Shown here one piece after another: positions 32,833-40,512 of a DNA stretch of 64,000 nucleotides (its first letter is position 1; each line of letters begins with the position of its first letter). This stretch comes from CAXXOK01 sp963675365 (GTDB lineage: Bacteria; Bacillota; Clostridia; Christensenellales; Aristaeellaceae). The translations under genes were made by a program, and so were the position numbers. The stretch lies in contig CAXXVA010000003.1 of the NCBI GenBank assembly GCA_963675365.2, forward strand, positions 248,001 through 312,000, given 5' to 3'. The notes beneath the pieces were generated by a model. It was not told the origin of the DNA. It saw only the letters and a list, made by a program, of their open reading frames with translations, and searched no databases.

Positions 32833-34185
32833 TCAGACGGCTTTGCTGGAAACAATGCCGTTGAAGCGCCGGGTGCAGTCCGTGGCTGCGCCGCCGGCCT
32901 GAACGGTGAGACCGTGATCGGTGAAGGAAAGCAGCATTTTCATTACGCCGGGTTCTTCGCCCAGCACATGGCTCATGAGGAGAAACAAGCGGGGGGCGAT
33001 CCACCCGGCGCTGGTGTGGCACGGCGCGCTGGTGCCGGGGAAAACGTCTTCCGCCAGTCGGCCAAGCCCAAAGCGCAGCGTATACTCGCCGCGGCTGTCC
33101 GTAAAACGGACAGCATCAGGCTGAAGCTGCACGCTTCGCAAACCCATTTGATTTTTCGAAAATGTATAGGAAGCATCGCTCCATGCTTCGTACTCCGGCC
33201 GGCTTTCAACGGCGGGAAGCGACAGGGAGCCAATTCGTTTTTGAAGCGCCGACCGTTCCCGTTCTTCGTCGCTGTCGCCAAGGCGCGGGAGAAGATGGTG
33301 GAAAACGGCGTGGTATATTTTGTGAATTCCCAAGGGGTCGAGCATCGTATCGCCGACGGTGCATATGCACAAATCGTCATCCGGAAGGCAAATTGCCAGC
33401 TGTCCGCCGATACCGTACATGGCGTAGCCGTTGCTGCCGGTCCGCCAGAACTGGTAGCCGTAGCCGTGCTGTTCTTCCAGCCTGGGCTGCATGACGGTCG
33501 ATATTTGGGCTTGCGTCGCTTCGGCAAGATAGCGTTCGTCCACCAGGCCGTCGCCGCCGCGCATGCACATCGCCGCGATTTTCGCCAAATCCGGCAGCGT
33601 CATCATCAAGCCGGTGCCTCCCTGGCAAACCCCGCTGGGATCGGCAAGCCACGCCGTCTCGCCGGTACAGCCCAGCGGATTCAGCAAGCGCTCTTTTAAA
33701 AACTGCAAAAGGGATTTCCCGGTCAGCTTTTGCACGAGCGCAGCAAGCGTATGGCTTGAGGAGGTATCGTAGGTGAAAACGGCGCCGGGCGTTTTGGTCG
33801 GCGGCGTTGTAAAAAACGTCCGCGTCCAGTTGTCGTCCTGTGTTTGTTTATAGGTGGTCAGCTTGTGCGCGGTGGACATGGTGAGCATATGTCGTATCGT
33901 CGTCACCGTGATTTCGTCCGGTACGGGATTGGGAAGGTACTCGGGGAAATAGGAAGCGATTTTGTCGTCCAGGCGCAGTAAACCGTCCTTCCATAACATC
34001 CCGATGGCAAGCGACGTAAGGCTTTTGCTGACAGAAAACATACGATGCGGCTGACGACTTTCATAGGGTTTCCAATACCCCTCCCAGTCCACCGTGCCGC
34101 CGCGCATCAGGATGAAGCCGTGCAGATTGACCTGGCCGTCTTCCAGCGCGTCCAGAAAGGCCGCCGCGGCCGAGGCGGGGATCAT
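32833..34185 (-). CDS. Serine hydrolase, beta-lactamase class C fold, apparent 5' frameshift
   Basis: A 450-residue protein of the class C beta-lactamase/esterase fold. The nucleophile motif SVSK (SxxK) is in HRMFSVSKSLTSLAIGML, and the second motif region is TYDTSSSHTLAALVQ. It may act as an esterase that removes acyl groups from imported glycans, an inference from the GH95/GH43 neighbours. The ATG at 34185 is weakly served and overlaps the stop of a 22-codon frame with a strong GGAGG site. Adding one G to the G5 run (34192-34196) would fuse both into a family-like N-terminus. It is the last gene of the GH95 operon. Confidence 0.75.
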   Translation of the reverse strand: MIPASAAAAFLDALEDGQVNLHGFILMRGGTVDWEGYWKPYESRQPHRMFSVSKSLTSLAIGMLWKDGLLRLDDKIASYFPEYLPNPVPDEITVTTIRHMLTMSTAHKLTTYKQTQDDNWTRTFFTTPPTKTPGAVFTYDTSSSHTLAALVQKLTGKSLLQFLKERLLNPLGCTGETAWLADPSGVCQGGTGLMMTLPDLAKIAAMCMRGGDGLVDERYLAEATQAQISTVMQPRLEEQHGYGYQFWRTGSNGYAMYGIGGQLAICLPDDDLCICTVGDTMLDPLGIHKIYHAVFHHLLPRLGDSDEERERSALQKRIGSLSLPAVESRPEYEAWSDASYTFSKNQMGLRSVQLQPDAVRFTDSRGEYTLRFGLGRLAEDVFPGTSAPCHTSAGWIAPRLFLLMSHVLGEEPGVMKMLLSFTDHGLTVQAGGAATDCTRRFNGIVSSKAV

Positions 34186-34250
34186 CGGCAACCCCCGCGA
34201 ACAGCGTATGCGTCTGTTAAAAGCGCCTTGCGCAAAGTTTTATCGACCAT
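34182..34250 (-). CDS. 22-codon leader frame upstream of the serine hydrolase
   Basis: A short frame starting at 34250 with GGAGG five bases upstream, 24 bases after the GH43 stop. It ends in an ATGA overlap with the hydrolase start. It is more likely the true N-terminus of the hydrolase shifted by one base than a separate peptide: inserting a G in the run at 34192-34196 yields a continuous frame reading RGGLPMIPASAAAAF across the joint. A coupled leader peptide remains possible. Confidence 0.4.
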   Translation of the reverse strand: MVDKTLRKALLTDAYAVRGGCR

Positions 34251-34274
34251 ACACGCCTCCATCACCTTATCTTT

Positions 34275-35756
34275 TTAATTCTCGCCCGAAGCGTTTTCCT
34301 GTTCGTCCAGATCCTGAATATCCACGCTGTGGAAATCCGCATATCCCGAACCGGCGCCGCCGAAATCGGCGCAGAAGATTCCGGGCCTGGCGCCTGTCCA
34401 GCCGCCAGGAACCATCGTGAACGGATCGCCGACGGGCTTGCCGTCGCAGCCGAAAACCACCTTGCCGTCCGCGATATCCATGGTCAGCTCGGCGCTGTCG
34501 CCGGAGAACGGAACGCGCTTGAGGCAGGTTTCCGTAACAGTTTCCCTGTCGCGGCGGCTTACGTCCACAGCGGTGCCTTCGTACAGCGAGACCCAGCCCT
34601 TTTCCAGGCAGAGGTAGCGATAGGTATATCCCATCATGCCGACGCCCGCGCGCTGCGTTTGATTGTCAAAATGCGCCGTGAGCTTAACGGTCCAGCGCGA
34701 GCGGTAGGCCTGCATCATCTGCGAGAGAAACTGACCGGCATGAAAGAGAGAATCCGCCGGGCTTGCAAACAGGCGCAGCCGGCCGTTGAGCGCATACCAG
34801 TCCGAGTTTTCATGCGCCTGCCACTGCCACTGAAGTCCCAGCGATTTGCCCTGAAAATCATCGGAGGTCGCGATGACAGCGCTGGAACGCAGATCCACGG
34901 GCATTTCCCAGCTGAGCACAGGCTCGGCCTGATTGCCCATGATCGGAAATCCGTCCTGCCAGCGCACCGGCTGCAGATGCGGAACACGGCCGTAGGCGCT
35001 GAGATCCTGAAAATGGATGAACCACCAGCTGCCGTCCGGCGTATCGATCAATCCTCCCTGGTGCGGGCCGTTCACCGGCGAGCCGCCCTGTTCCAGGACG
35101 CGCCTGATTTGATACGGGCCATAGGGGGACGCGCTCTTCATGGCCAGCTGCCAGCCTTGCGGCACGCCGCCGGAGGGGCACAGGATCCAGTACATCCCGT
35201 CGATTTTATAAAGCTTCGGACCTTCGGTCGTGGTGTTGATCTCGTCGCCGGCAAACACCTCCGCGCCGTCGTCCAGTATCCGCAGGCCGTCCGCGCTCAT
35301 CCTGTGCAGATACAGCCGGTTTTTTATTCCGGCGCGGCTGCCCGCAAAGGCGTGCACCAGATACGCTTGTCCGTCGTCGTCCCAAAGTGGGCAAGGGTCA
35401 ATCCAGCCCGATACGTCTTTAACGTAGTGCATGGCAAAGTCTGCGCGCGGATCTTCCCCGATGAACACAAACAGCCCTTCATCCGGCGTACAGACGTAAA
35501 CGTAAAACTTGCCGTCATGGTAGCGGATGCTCGGCGCCCACAGGCCGCACTTGTGGCGGGGCGCATCGTAGGAGCGGAACGGAAGGCGCGGCGCGATATG
35601 ATTGATAATCTCCCAATCCACCAGATTTACGGAATGCAGCAGCGGGATTCCCGGAAAATAGGTAAAGGACGAGGAAATCATATAATAATCCTCGCCGACG
35701 CGGATAACGTCGGGATCGGAATAGTCGCCTTTCAGGATCGGATTGTGATAAATCAT
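34275..35756 (-). CDS. GH43 family beta-xylosidase/arabinofuranosidase
   Basis: A 493-residue family 43 five-bladed propeller with a C-terminal beta-sandwich (residues about 300-490), the two-domain form resembling subfamily 12. The catalytic base is D14 in DYSDPDVI, the pKa modulator is the aspartate in GWIDPCPLW, and the acid is the glutamate in TTTEGPKLY. There is no signal peptide, so it acts inside the cell on xylosyl or arabinosyl side chains. It overlaps the GH95 gene by ATGA and precedes the serine hydrolase. Together with the GH95 enzyme it could strip a branched, fucose- and pentose-containing oligosaccharide. Confidence 0.87.
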   Translation of the reverse strand: MIYHNPILKGDYSDPDVIRVGEDYYMISSSFTYFPGIPLLHSVNLVDWEIINHIAPRLPFRSYDAPRHKCGLWAPSIRYHDGKFYVYVCTPDEGLFVFIGEDPRADFAMHYVKDVSGWIDPCPLWDDDGQAYLVHAFAGSRAGIKNRLYLHRMSADGLRILDDGAEVFAGDEINTTTEGPKLYKIDGMYWILCPSGGVPQGWQLAMKSASPYGPYQIRRVLEQGGSPVNGPHQGGLIDTPDGSWWFIHFQDLSAYGRVPHLQPVRWQDGFPIMGNQAEPVLSWEMPVDLRSSAVIATSDDFQGKSLGLQWQWQAHENSDWYALNGRLRLFASPADSLFHAGQFLSQMMQAYRSRWTVKLTAHFDNQTQRAGVGMMGYTYRYLCLEKGWVSLYEGTAVDVSRRDRETVTETCLKRVPFSGDSAELTMDIADGKVVFGCDGKPVGDPFTMVPGGWTGARPGIFCADFGGAGSGYADFHSVDIQDLDEQENASGEN

Positions 35757-38014
35757 CGCGCCGTTTCTCCTTTGGCAATCTGATAGGACGCGTCAACCCA
35801 CAGCGTTTCCCCGGCCGCATGCGGGGCGGACGCGCCGCTTTGCAGTACAAGCGTTCCGGAGGAACCGGCTGTGATTTTCGCGTTCACGAGCCTGTGATCT
35901 GCCCAGATAATATCAACAGTATATCCGCCTCGTGCCCTGAGCCCCTTCACCTCGCCCTGCGGCCAGGATTGCGGCAATGCGGGGAGCAGCCGAAGCTTCC
36001 CGGTATGGCTTTGCAGCAGCATTTCGGCGATGCCCGCGATGGCGCCGAAGTTGCCGTCGATCTGAAACGGCGGATGGCTGTCCAGCAGGTTGGGCAGGGT
36101 GGAACCGGAAAACAGGGCGCGGATATTCTCCATCGCTTTGTCGCCGTCCAGGAGCCGGGCATAGAAGTTGATGATCCACGCGCGGCTCCAGCCGGTATGG
36201 CCGCCGCCGTGTGCAAGGCGGTGGGCGAGCGTAGCGGCCGCCGCGTCGAGCAGCGGCTGATCGTCGGGCGAGACCTGGGTGCCGGGATAAAGGCAGAACA
36301 GGTGCGAAACGTGGCGGTGCCCGGGTTCCGCTTCTTCATACTCCGCGTCCCATTCCATCAGCCGTCCGTCCGAACCGATCCGCACCGGATGGAGCAGCTT
36401 GAGCAGTTCGGCGTATTTTTCTGTCTTTTGATCCAGTGTTCTGCCGCCCTGCACGACCGCCGACAACAGCTCATATACTATTTGCAGATCCATTGCCGCA
36501 TTCCTGCAAAGGCGTCCCCGTTCGCCCGAGGGAAGGACGTAGGTGTTTTCCGGCGAAAGCGACGGTGAAAACTCCACCTGGTCTCCGGTCACGGTGATAA
36601 AATCCAGCAGAAAATCCGCCGCTTCCCGCATCATGGGGTAATATTCGCTTAAAAACTTCCGGTCCATGGTGAAGCGGTAATGCTCCCATACATGCAGGCA
36701 GAGCCATGCGGCGCCCGTACACCAGAAGGTGGAGGCGATATAGCTGTCCTGCGGGGCGCAATCGCCCCAGATATCCGTGTTATGGTGCGCCGTCCATCCG
36801 CTTGCGCCGTACATCCGCTTCGCCGCGTCCCGCCCGCGGGGAAGCATAGTTTTCATGTGTTCAAACAGCGGCAGGTGCATATCCGACAGGTTGCAGATTT
36901 CGGCCGGCCAGTAGTTCATCTGCGTGTTGATGTTGATCGTGTATTTGCTGCCCCACGCCGGGTTGAAATCCTGGTTCCATAGACCCTGCAGGTTTGCCGG
37001 GAGGCTGCCGGGATAACTGCTGGACAGGAGCAGATAGCGCCCGTACTGGAAGTAATCGCAGATCAGCCTTGGATCATCCTCGCCGTGGGCAAAGCGGCGC
37101 AGGCGTTCATCCGTCGGCAGCTTGTCAAGATCGTCTTTGGCGGGAAGCGAAAGCGAGCAGGCCTGCATGATGGCTTGAAACGACTTTGTATGGTCCGCCA
37201 GCAGCCTGTCAAACGTTTTGTTTTCAGCCCGGCTGAGAATTTTCAGTACTTCTTTTTCGGGATCGGCGCAGCGGTGGCTTGTCGCCGCGGCGCAGAGAAG
37301 ATCGTTATCGCCCTGGCACTCCAGGGTCGCGCCGATACAGCGTATGCTTCCGCGTATGGAGCGCACGCCGCACACATAGGTGATGCCGTTGTTTCCGGTT
37401 CGGCCGGACAGTATAATCGTGCGCATGTCCGGCGCGTACAGCCGGCCCGTATGGTTGCCCCGGCGCAGGTGCACCGTGTAAGCCCGTCCCTGGGTGCGGA
37501 TGCCGATGATCGAATCAACATGCGAGGCAAAGGTAACGATGCTGTGGGGCAGACCGTGAAAATCATACGACGACTGATGCACGCCGGTCTGCAAATCCAG
37601 CAAACGGTGGTATTGCGAAACGTCCTCAGGCACCGGAATCGGCATATTGCCGCAGCTGATCTGGCGGAGGCGCTGGACGCTTACGGGCTGATCAACGTCA
37701 TGGTAATACAAAAACATATCCGCCAGAGGCTCGTACATGCGCTCGTTATCGGGCAGCCCTACCATGGACGCCATTGCCAGCTGTTCCGCGCGCCTGATTT
37801 CACCGTCGCGGATCAGTTGCCGGATATGCGGAAGCTCTGTAAGGCAATCCGGATTGATGCGGTCGGTAAAATTTCCGGACCAAACGCTGTCTTCGTTCAT
37901 CTGAAAACGTTCTACGGACACGCCGCCGAAAACCATAGCGCCAAACCGGCCGTTGCCAATGGGGAGCGCCTCGTTCCATTCGGCTGCGGGTTGTCGATAA
38001 TTCAGAATTTTCAC
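35753..38014 (-). CDS. GH95 alpha-L-fucosidase (copy 1)
   Basis: A 753-residue GH95 enzyme: N-terminal beta-sandwich (AAEWNEALPIGNGRFGAMVFGG), an (alpha/alpha)6 barrel and a C-terminal beta domain. Family motifs are MNYWPAEICNL, HHNTDIWGD, SPSLSPENTY, GHRHVSHLF and PPFQIDGNFGAIAGIAEM, which contain the asparagine, glutamate and aspartate needed for inverting alpha-1,2-fucoside hydrolysis. Some GH95 members act on alpha-galactosides instead. The start is the GTG at 38014 (GAGGTGA 8 bases upstream), because upstream residues are not family-like. No signal peptide. It is first in the LacI-linked operon with GH43 and a serine hydrolase. Confidence 0.9.
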   Translation of the reverse strand: MKILNYRQPAAEWNEALPIGNGRFGAMVFGGVSVERFQMNEDSVWSGNFTDRINPDCLTELPHIRQLIRDGEIRRAEQLAMASMVGLPDNERMYEPLADMFLYYHDVDQPVSVQRLRQISCGNMPIPVPEDVSQYHRLLDLQTGVHQSSYDFHGLPHSIVTFASHVDSIIGIRTQGRAYTVHLRRGNHTGRLYAPDMRTIILSGRTGNNGITYVCGVRSIRGSIRCIGATLECQGDNDLLCAAATSHRCADPEKEVLKILSRAENKTFDRLLADHTKSFQAIMQACSLSLPAKDDLDKLPTDERLRRFAHGEDDPRLICDYFQYGRYLLLSSSYPGSLPANLQGLWNQDFNPAWGSKYTININTQMNYWPAEICNLSDMHLPLFEHMKTMLPRGRDAAKRMYGASGWTAHHNTDIWGDCAPQDSYIASTFWCTGAAWLCLHVWEHYRFTMDRKFLSEYYPMMREAADFLLDFITVTGDQVEFSPSLSPENTYVLPSGERGRLCRNAAMDLQIVYELLSAVVQGGRTLDQKTEKYAELLKLLHPVRIGSDGRLMEWDAEYEEAEPGHRHVSHLFCLYPGTQVSPDDQPLLDAAAATLAHRLAHGGGHTGWSRAWIINFYARLLDGDKAMENIRALFSGSTLPNLLDSHPPFQIDGNFGAIAGIAEMLLQSHTGKLRLLPALPQSWPQGEVKGLRARGGYTVDIIWADHRLVNAKITAGSSGTLVLQSGASAPHAAGETLWVDASYQIAKGETAR

Positions 38015-38037
38015 AAGAATATTCACCTCGATAAGAA

Positions 38038-38051
38038 TAACGTTTCGCTTA
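38038..38051. promoter_or_regulatory. LacI-type operator, GH95 operon (TAACGTTTCGCTTA)
   Basis: Lies 10 bases downstream of the GH95 promoter -10 box, over the expected transcription start. The same 14 bases recur inside the aldolase gene at 40007-40020. The core GAAACG, on the minus strand, is shared with the site at the aldolase promoter (39643-39652). The position fits repression by the adjacent LacI protein. Confidence 0.6.
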
Positions 38052-38060
38052 TGCGGCTTT

Positions 38061-38089
38061 ACAGTATCACATAGGTGCGGATACGTCAA
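38061..38089 (-). promoter_or_regulatory. Promoter of the GH95-GH43-hydrolase operon
   Basis: TTGACG (38084-38089), a 17-base spacer and TACTGT (38061-38066) on the minus strand. The -35 box is near consensus and the -10 box is weaker. The layout, with an operator just downstream of the -10 box, mirrors the aldolase promoter at 39605-39652. Confidence 0.55.
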
Positions 38090-38203
38090 GATATCCTTAT
38101 AGAGCAAGAGATACAACAAAAATCAGATCAATGAAAGGAAGATAACGAGATGCTGAATGGAATCATCAGCAGGTTATAATGCGCAGAATATCGAGTATAT
38201 AAA

Positions 38204-38215
38204 CGAAACGATTCG
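38204..38215. promoter_or_regulatory. Second LacI-type site CGAAACGATTCG
   Basis: An imperfect palindrome with outer arms AACGAA/TTCGTT, sharing CGAAACG with the other candidate LacI sites. It lies 165 bases upstream of the site at 38038-38051, a distance compatible with DNA looping. Confidence 0.45.
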
Positions 38216-38329
38216 TTATAGAAAAACGGATCAATGTTTCACTGCATGCATTACAATGGACAGCAGCGCGGCAATAGAGCATCATACGCAGACTGTGCGT
38301 ACAATATGAACAAGCCTTTCTCCCAAAAC

Positions 38330-38360
38330 AAACGGTCCGGGATTACGGCCGGACCGTTTG
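38330..38360 (-). terminator. Intrinsic terminator of the lacI-type gene
   Basis: A perfect 12-bp inverted repeat, CAAACGGTCCGG and its complement (38330-38341, 38349-38360), with a 7-base loop. On the minus strand it is followed by TTTT. It begins 15 bases after the stop codon. Confidence 0.85.
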
Positions 38361-38375
38361 CTCTATACGGTTTGA

Positions 38376-39383
38376 TCAAAGCAATGGAATGGTGCGCACG
38401 GACTCGCCGTGCAATAGTTTGGCGCTGAGGAGAACGAGCTGCCGAAGCTGTTTCTTCTGCTCCAGCATGCTCAGCATTTGATTGCTCACGCTCTCGCTGA
38501 TGTCGCCCAGCGGCTGTTGAATCAGCGTCAGTTCCGGGCTGATGGCGCCGAACAGGTCAAACCGGTCAAACCCGACCAGGCTGATATCGCCAGGAACGCT
38601 GAGGCGCGCCTCGTTGAGCGCGATCATCGCGCCGATGGTCATTTCATAGTTGGTAGAAAATACGGCGGTGGGCCGCTGCTCAAGCAGGGTTTTCATCGCG
38701 GTAAACCCGCCCTGCATGGTGTAATCGCTGTAATAGACCAGTTTTTCATTAATCCTGACACCGGCTTCCTCCATCGCGGCACGGTAGCCCGCCCAGCGCG
38801 TCCAGGCGGTGTATACGTCCCGGGGGCCAAGAATCAATGCGATATCGCGGTGTCCGGCATCCAGCAGATGTGCCGTCATTTTTCTGGACGCATCCTCGTT
38901 ATCGACGACAACCGCACAAACCTGCCCGTTCAGCTTCGGGATCATCCGGTCAACCAAAACGATCGGGATGCTCTCGTTGAGGACAGGCTGCAGGTTTTCT
39001 CCGCTTGAATCGGTAGGCATGATGATGATGCCGTCTACCCGCTTGCTGATCAGGAAGGAGATCGCGTCTTTTTCCCGCTTGACGTCGGAACGGCAGTCGC
39101 AGACGATTACCGCGTAGTTTTGCTGCCGGAGGATATCCTCGATGCGCGCGATGATCGACGTGATAAACGTATTGCTCAACTCCGGGATGACGACCCCGAT
39201 GGTGCGGCTGTGGTTGGACTTCAGGCTTCTGGCGAATTCGTTGGGAACAAAATGCAGTTTGGCGATCGCTTCGTCAATCAGCACCTTGTTTTGCGGGCGT
39301 ACCTGGCCGCCGTTTAAATACTTCGATATCGTGGCAAGGCCAAGACCGGTTCTCTCGGCGATATCCTTAATGGTTGCGGCCAT
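38376..39383 (-). CDS. LacI family transcriptional regulator
   Basis: A 335-residue repressor. Residues 4-25 form the helix-turn-helix (TIKDIAERTGLGLATISKYLNGG), followed by the hinge helix NEFARSLKSN and a periplasmic-binding-like sensor domain beginning TIGVVIPELSNTF. LacI proteins normally release DNA on binding a sugar. It is divergent from the aldolase operon and lies next to the GH95 operon; GAAACG-type sites occur at both promoters, so it probably coordinates glycoside cleavage with sugar catabolism. AAAGGA precedes the ATG. It has its own promoter and a clear terminator. Confidence 0.92.
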   Translation of the reverse strand: MAATIKDIAERTGLGLATISKYLNGGQVRPQNKVLIDEAIAKLHFVPNEFARSLKSNHSRTIGVVIPELSNTFITSIIARIEDILRQQNYAVIVCDCRSDVKREKDAISFLISKRVDGIIIMPTDSSGENLQPVLNESIPIVLVDRMIPKLNGQVCAVVVDNEDASRKMTAHLLDAGHRDIALILGPRDVYTAWTRWAGYRAAMEEAGVRINEKLVYYSDYTMQGGFTAMKTLLEQRPTAVFSTNYEMTIGAMIALNEARLSVPGDISLVGFDRFDLFGAISPELTLIQQPLGDISESVSNQMLSMLEQKKQLRQLVLLSAKLLHGESVRTIPLL

Positions 39384-39414
39384 ATTGATATTCCTTTCAT
39401 TGTGAACTGCCTAT

Positions 39415-39443
39415 ATTATAGCAAACCCCCGGGAAAACAACAA
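39415..39443 (-). promoter_or_regulatory. Promoter of the lacI-type gene
   Basis: TTGTTG (39438-39443), a 17-base spacer and consensus TATAAT (39415-39420) on the minus strand, about 30 bases from the start codon. No GAAACG site overlaps it, so strong autorepression is not indicated. Confidence 0.6.
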
Positions 39444-39604
39444 TATTGCTTCTGCTCACGGTATGAATGCCGCACGGATAAGCGGCCGGGCTCCGGTTTC
39501 CGGAAAGAACCGTTTAATCTTCGGACAGTCCGCACCGTACACAGAGGTGCACAGCGCCAGGGTTGCGTGTATAATAAGAACAAACCACGAGGCGATTGCG
39601 AGCC

Positions 39605-39633
39605 TTGACATTCAGAAAATGCGGGGATATAAT
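39605..39633 (+). promoter_or_regulatory. Consensus promoter of the aldolase operon
   Basis: Perfect TTGACA (39605-39610), a 17-base spacer and perfect TATAAT (39628-39633). A promoter this close to consensus would be very active unless repressed. The LacI-type site GAAACGTTTC (39643-39652) lies across the expected start point. Confidence 0.88.
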
Positions 39634-39642
39634 TCTAAAACA

Positions 39643-39652
39643 GAAACGTTTC
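39643..39652. promoter_or_regulatory. LacI-type operator GAAACGTTTC, aldolase promoter
   Basis: A perfect 10-base palindrome with central CG, typical of LacI-family sites. It begins 10 bases after the -10 box and overlaps the start of transcription, where bound repressor would block initiation. The divergent LacI gene is 260 bases away. Confidence 0.72.
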
Positions 39653-39671
39653 GTGTACGAGGTGAAACTGT

Positions 39672-40511
39672 ATGGCATTGGTAACATCGGATCGGCTGCT
39701 GCTGGATGCGCAAAAAGGCGGTTATGCCGTAGCGGCGTTCAACGTGGAAAATATGGAAATGGCGCAGGCCGTGGTTTCGGCCGTCGAATTGCTTCATGCG
39801 CCGGTGATTGTGCAGACCACATCAGGAACGCTGCAATATGCGCCTCCCGCTGTGTTTGCGGGGATCGTACAGCGACTTGCGCAGCCGGCGCAGGTGCCTG
39901 TTGCGATGCATCTGGATCATGGCAATAGTCTGGAACTGGCGAAGGAATGCATTGCGGCGGGCTATACGTCGCTGATGATTGACGGGAGCAAACGGCCTTA
40001 TAACGGTAACGTTTCGCTTACACGCAGCGTCGTGGAGGCAGCCGGCGGATTGCCGGTGGAGGCGGAGCTCGGCACCGTAGGCGGCAAGGAAGATAACCAC
40101 GAGGCCAAGCCCCAGTATACAGATCCGCTGGAAGCGGCAAAGTTTGTCGCGCAGACCGGCGTTTTCAGCCTGGCGGTCGCCATCGGCACGGCGCACGGCG
40201 TGTACAAGGGCGTACCGAAGCTGGATATCGACCGGTTGGAAGAAATCCATAAGGTCGTAAACGTTCCGCTGGTACTGCACGGAACCAGCGGCGTACCGCA
40301 CAGCCAGGTACGCGAGTGCATTCAGCGGGGAATTTGCAAGGTCAATTATGCCACGGAGCTGCGGATCGCGTTTTCCGACGGCGTCAAGGGTATGCTAGCC
40401 AAGGATCCCGCGGCGTTTGATCCCAAACAATACCTTGCCGCGGGGCGTGAAGCGGTCAAAGCGCGCGTGATCGAATTGATCAGGCTTTGCGGCTGCGATG
40501 GTAAGGCGTGA
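39672..40511 (+). CDS. Class II aldolase, tagatose-bisphosphate type (GatY/KbaY-like)
   Basis: A 279-residue class II zinc aldolase. The catalytic aspartate is D82 in HLDHGNS; zinc ligands are H83, H175 (GTAHGVYKG) and H203 (VLHGTSG), with E132 in EAELGTVGG. The phosphate loop reads VNYATEL, closer to GatY/KbaY than to the NxDTDL of FBP aldolase, so D-tagatose-1,6-bisphosphate or a similar ketose bisphosphate is likelier than fructose-1,6-bisphosphate. GAGGTG precedes the ATG. It is the first gene of a five-gene catabolic operon under a consensus promoter, and codons 112-117 contain a second copy of the LacI-like 14-mer. Confidence 0.85.
   Translation: MALVTSDRLLLDAQKGGYAVAAFNVENMEMAQAVVSAVELLHAPVIVQTTSGTLQYAPPAVFAGIVQRLAQPAQVPVAMHLDHGNSLELAKECIAAGYTSLMIDGSKRPYNGNVSLTRSVVEAAGGLPVEAELGTVGGKEDNHEAKPQYTDPLEAAKFVAQTGVFSLAVAIGTAHGVYKGVPKLDIDRLEEIHKVVNVPLVLHGTSGVPHSQVRECIQRGICKVNYATELRIAFSDGVKGMLAKDPAAFDPKQYLAAGREAVKARVIELIRLCGCDGKA
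40007..40020. promoter_or_regulatory. Intragenic copy of the LacI-type 14-mer
   Basis: TAACGTTTCGCTTA inside the aldolase gene, identical to 38038-38051 and about 360 bases downstream of the promoter operator. It could be an auxiliary operator for looping, as for lacO2 in E. coli, or chance; the encoded residues (NVSL) are not obviously constrained. Confidence 0.4.
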
Positions 40512-40512
40512 T

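Larger units (their letters stand above)
38015..38375. other. Intergenic region between GH95 operon and lacI-type gene, 361 bases
   Basis: It holds the GH95 promoter (38061-38089), two LacI-type sites (38038-38051, 38204-38215) and the lacI-type terminator (38330-38360). A TATAAT occurs on the plus strand at 38175-38180 without a good -35 box. No gene is supported. Confidence 0.55.

Noticed and set aside
39640..39656. Catabolite-repression (cre) site at the aldolase promoter
   Set aside because: Only the central A-A-C-G and one T fit the cre consensus; outer positions mismatch. A local LacI operator is the better reading.
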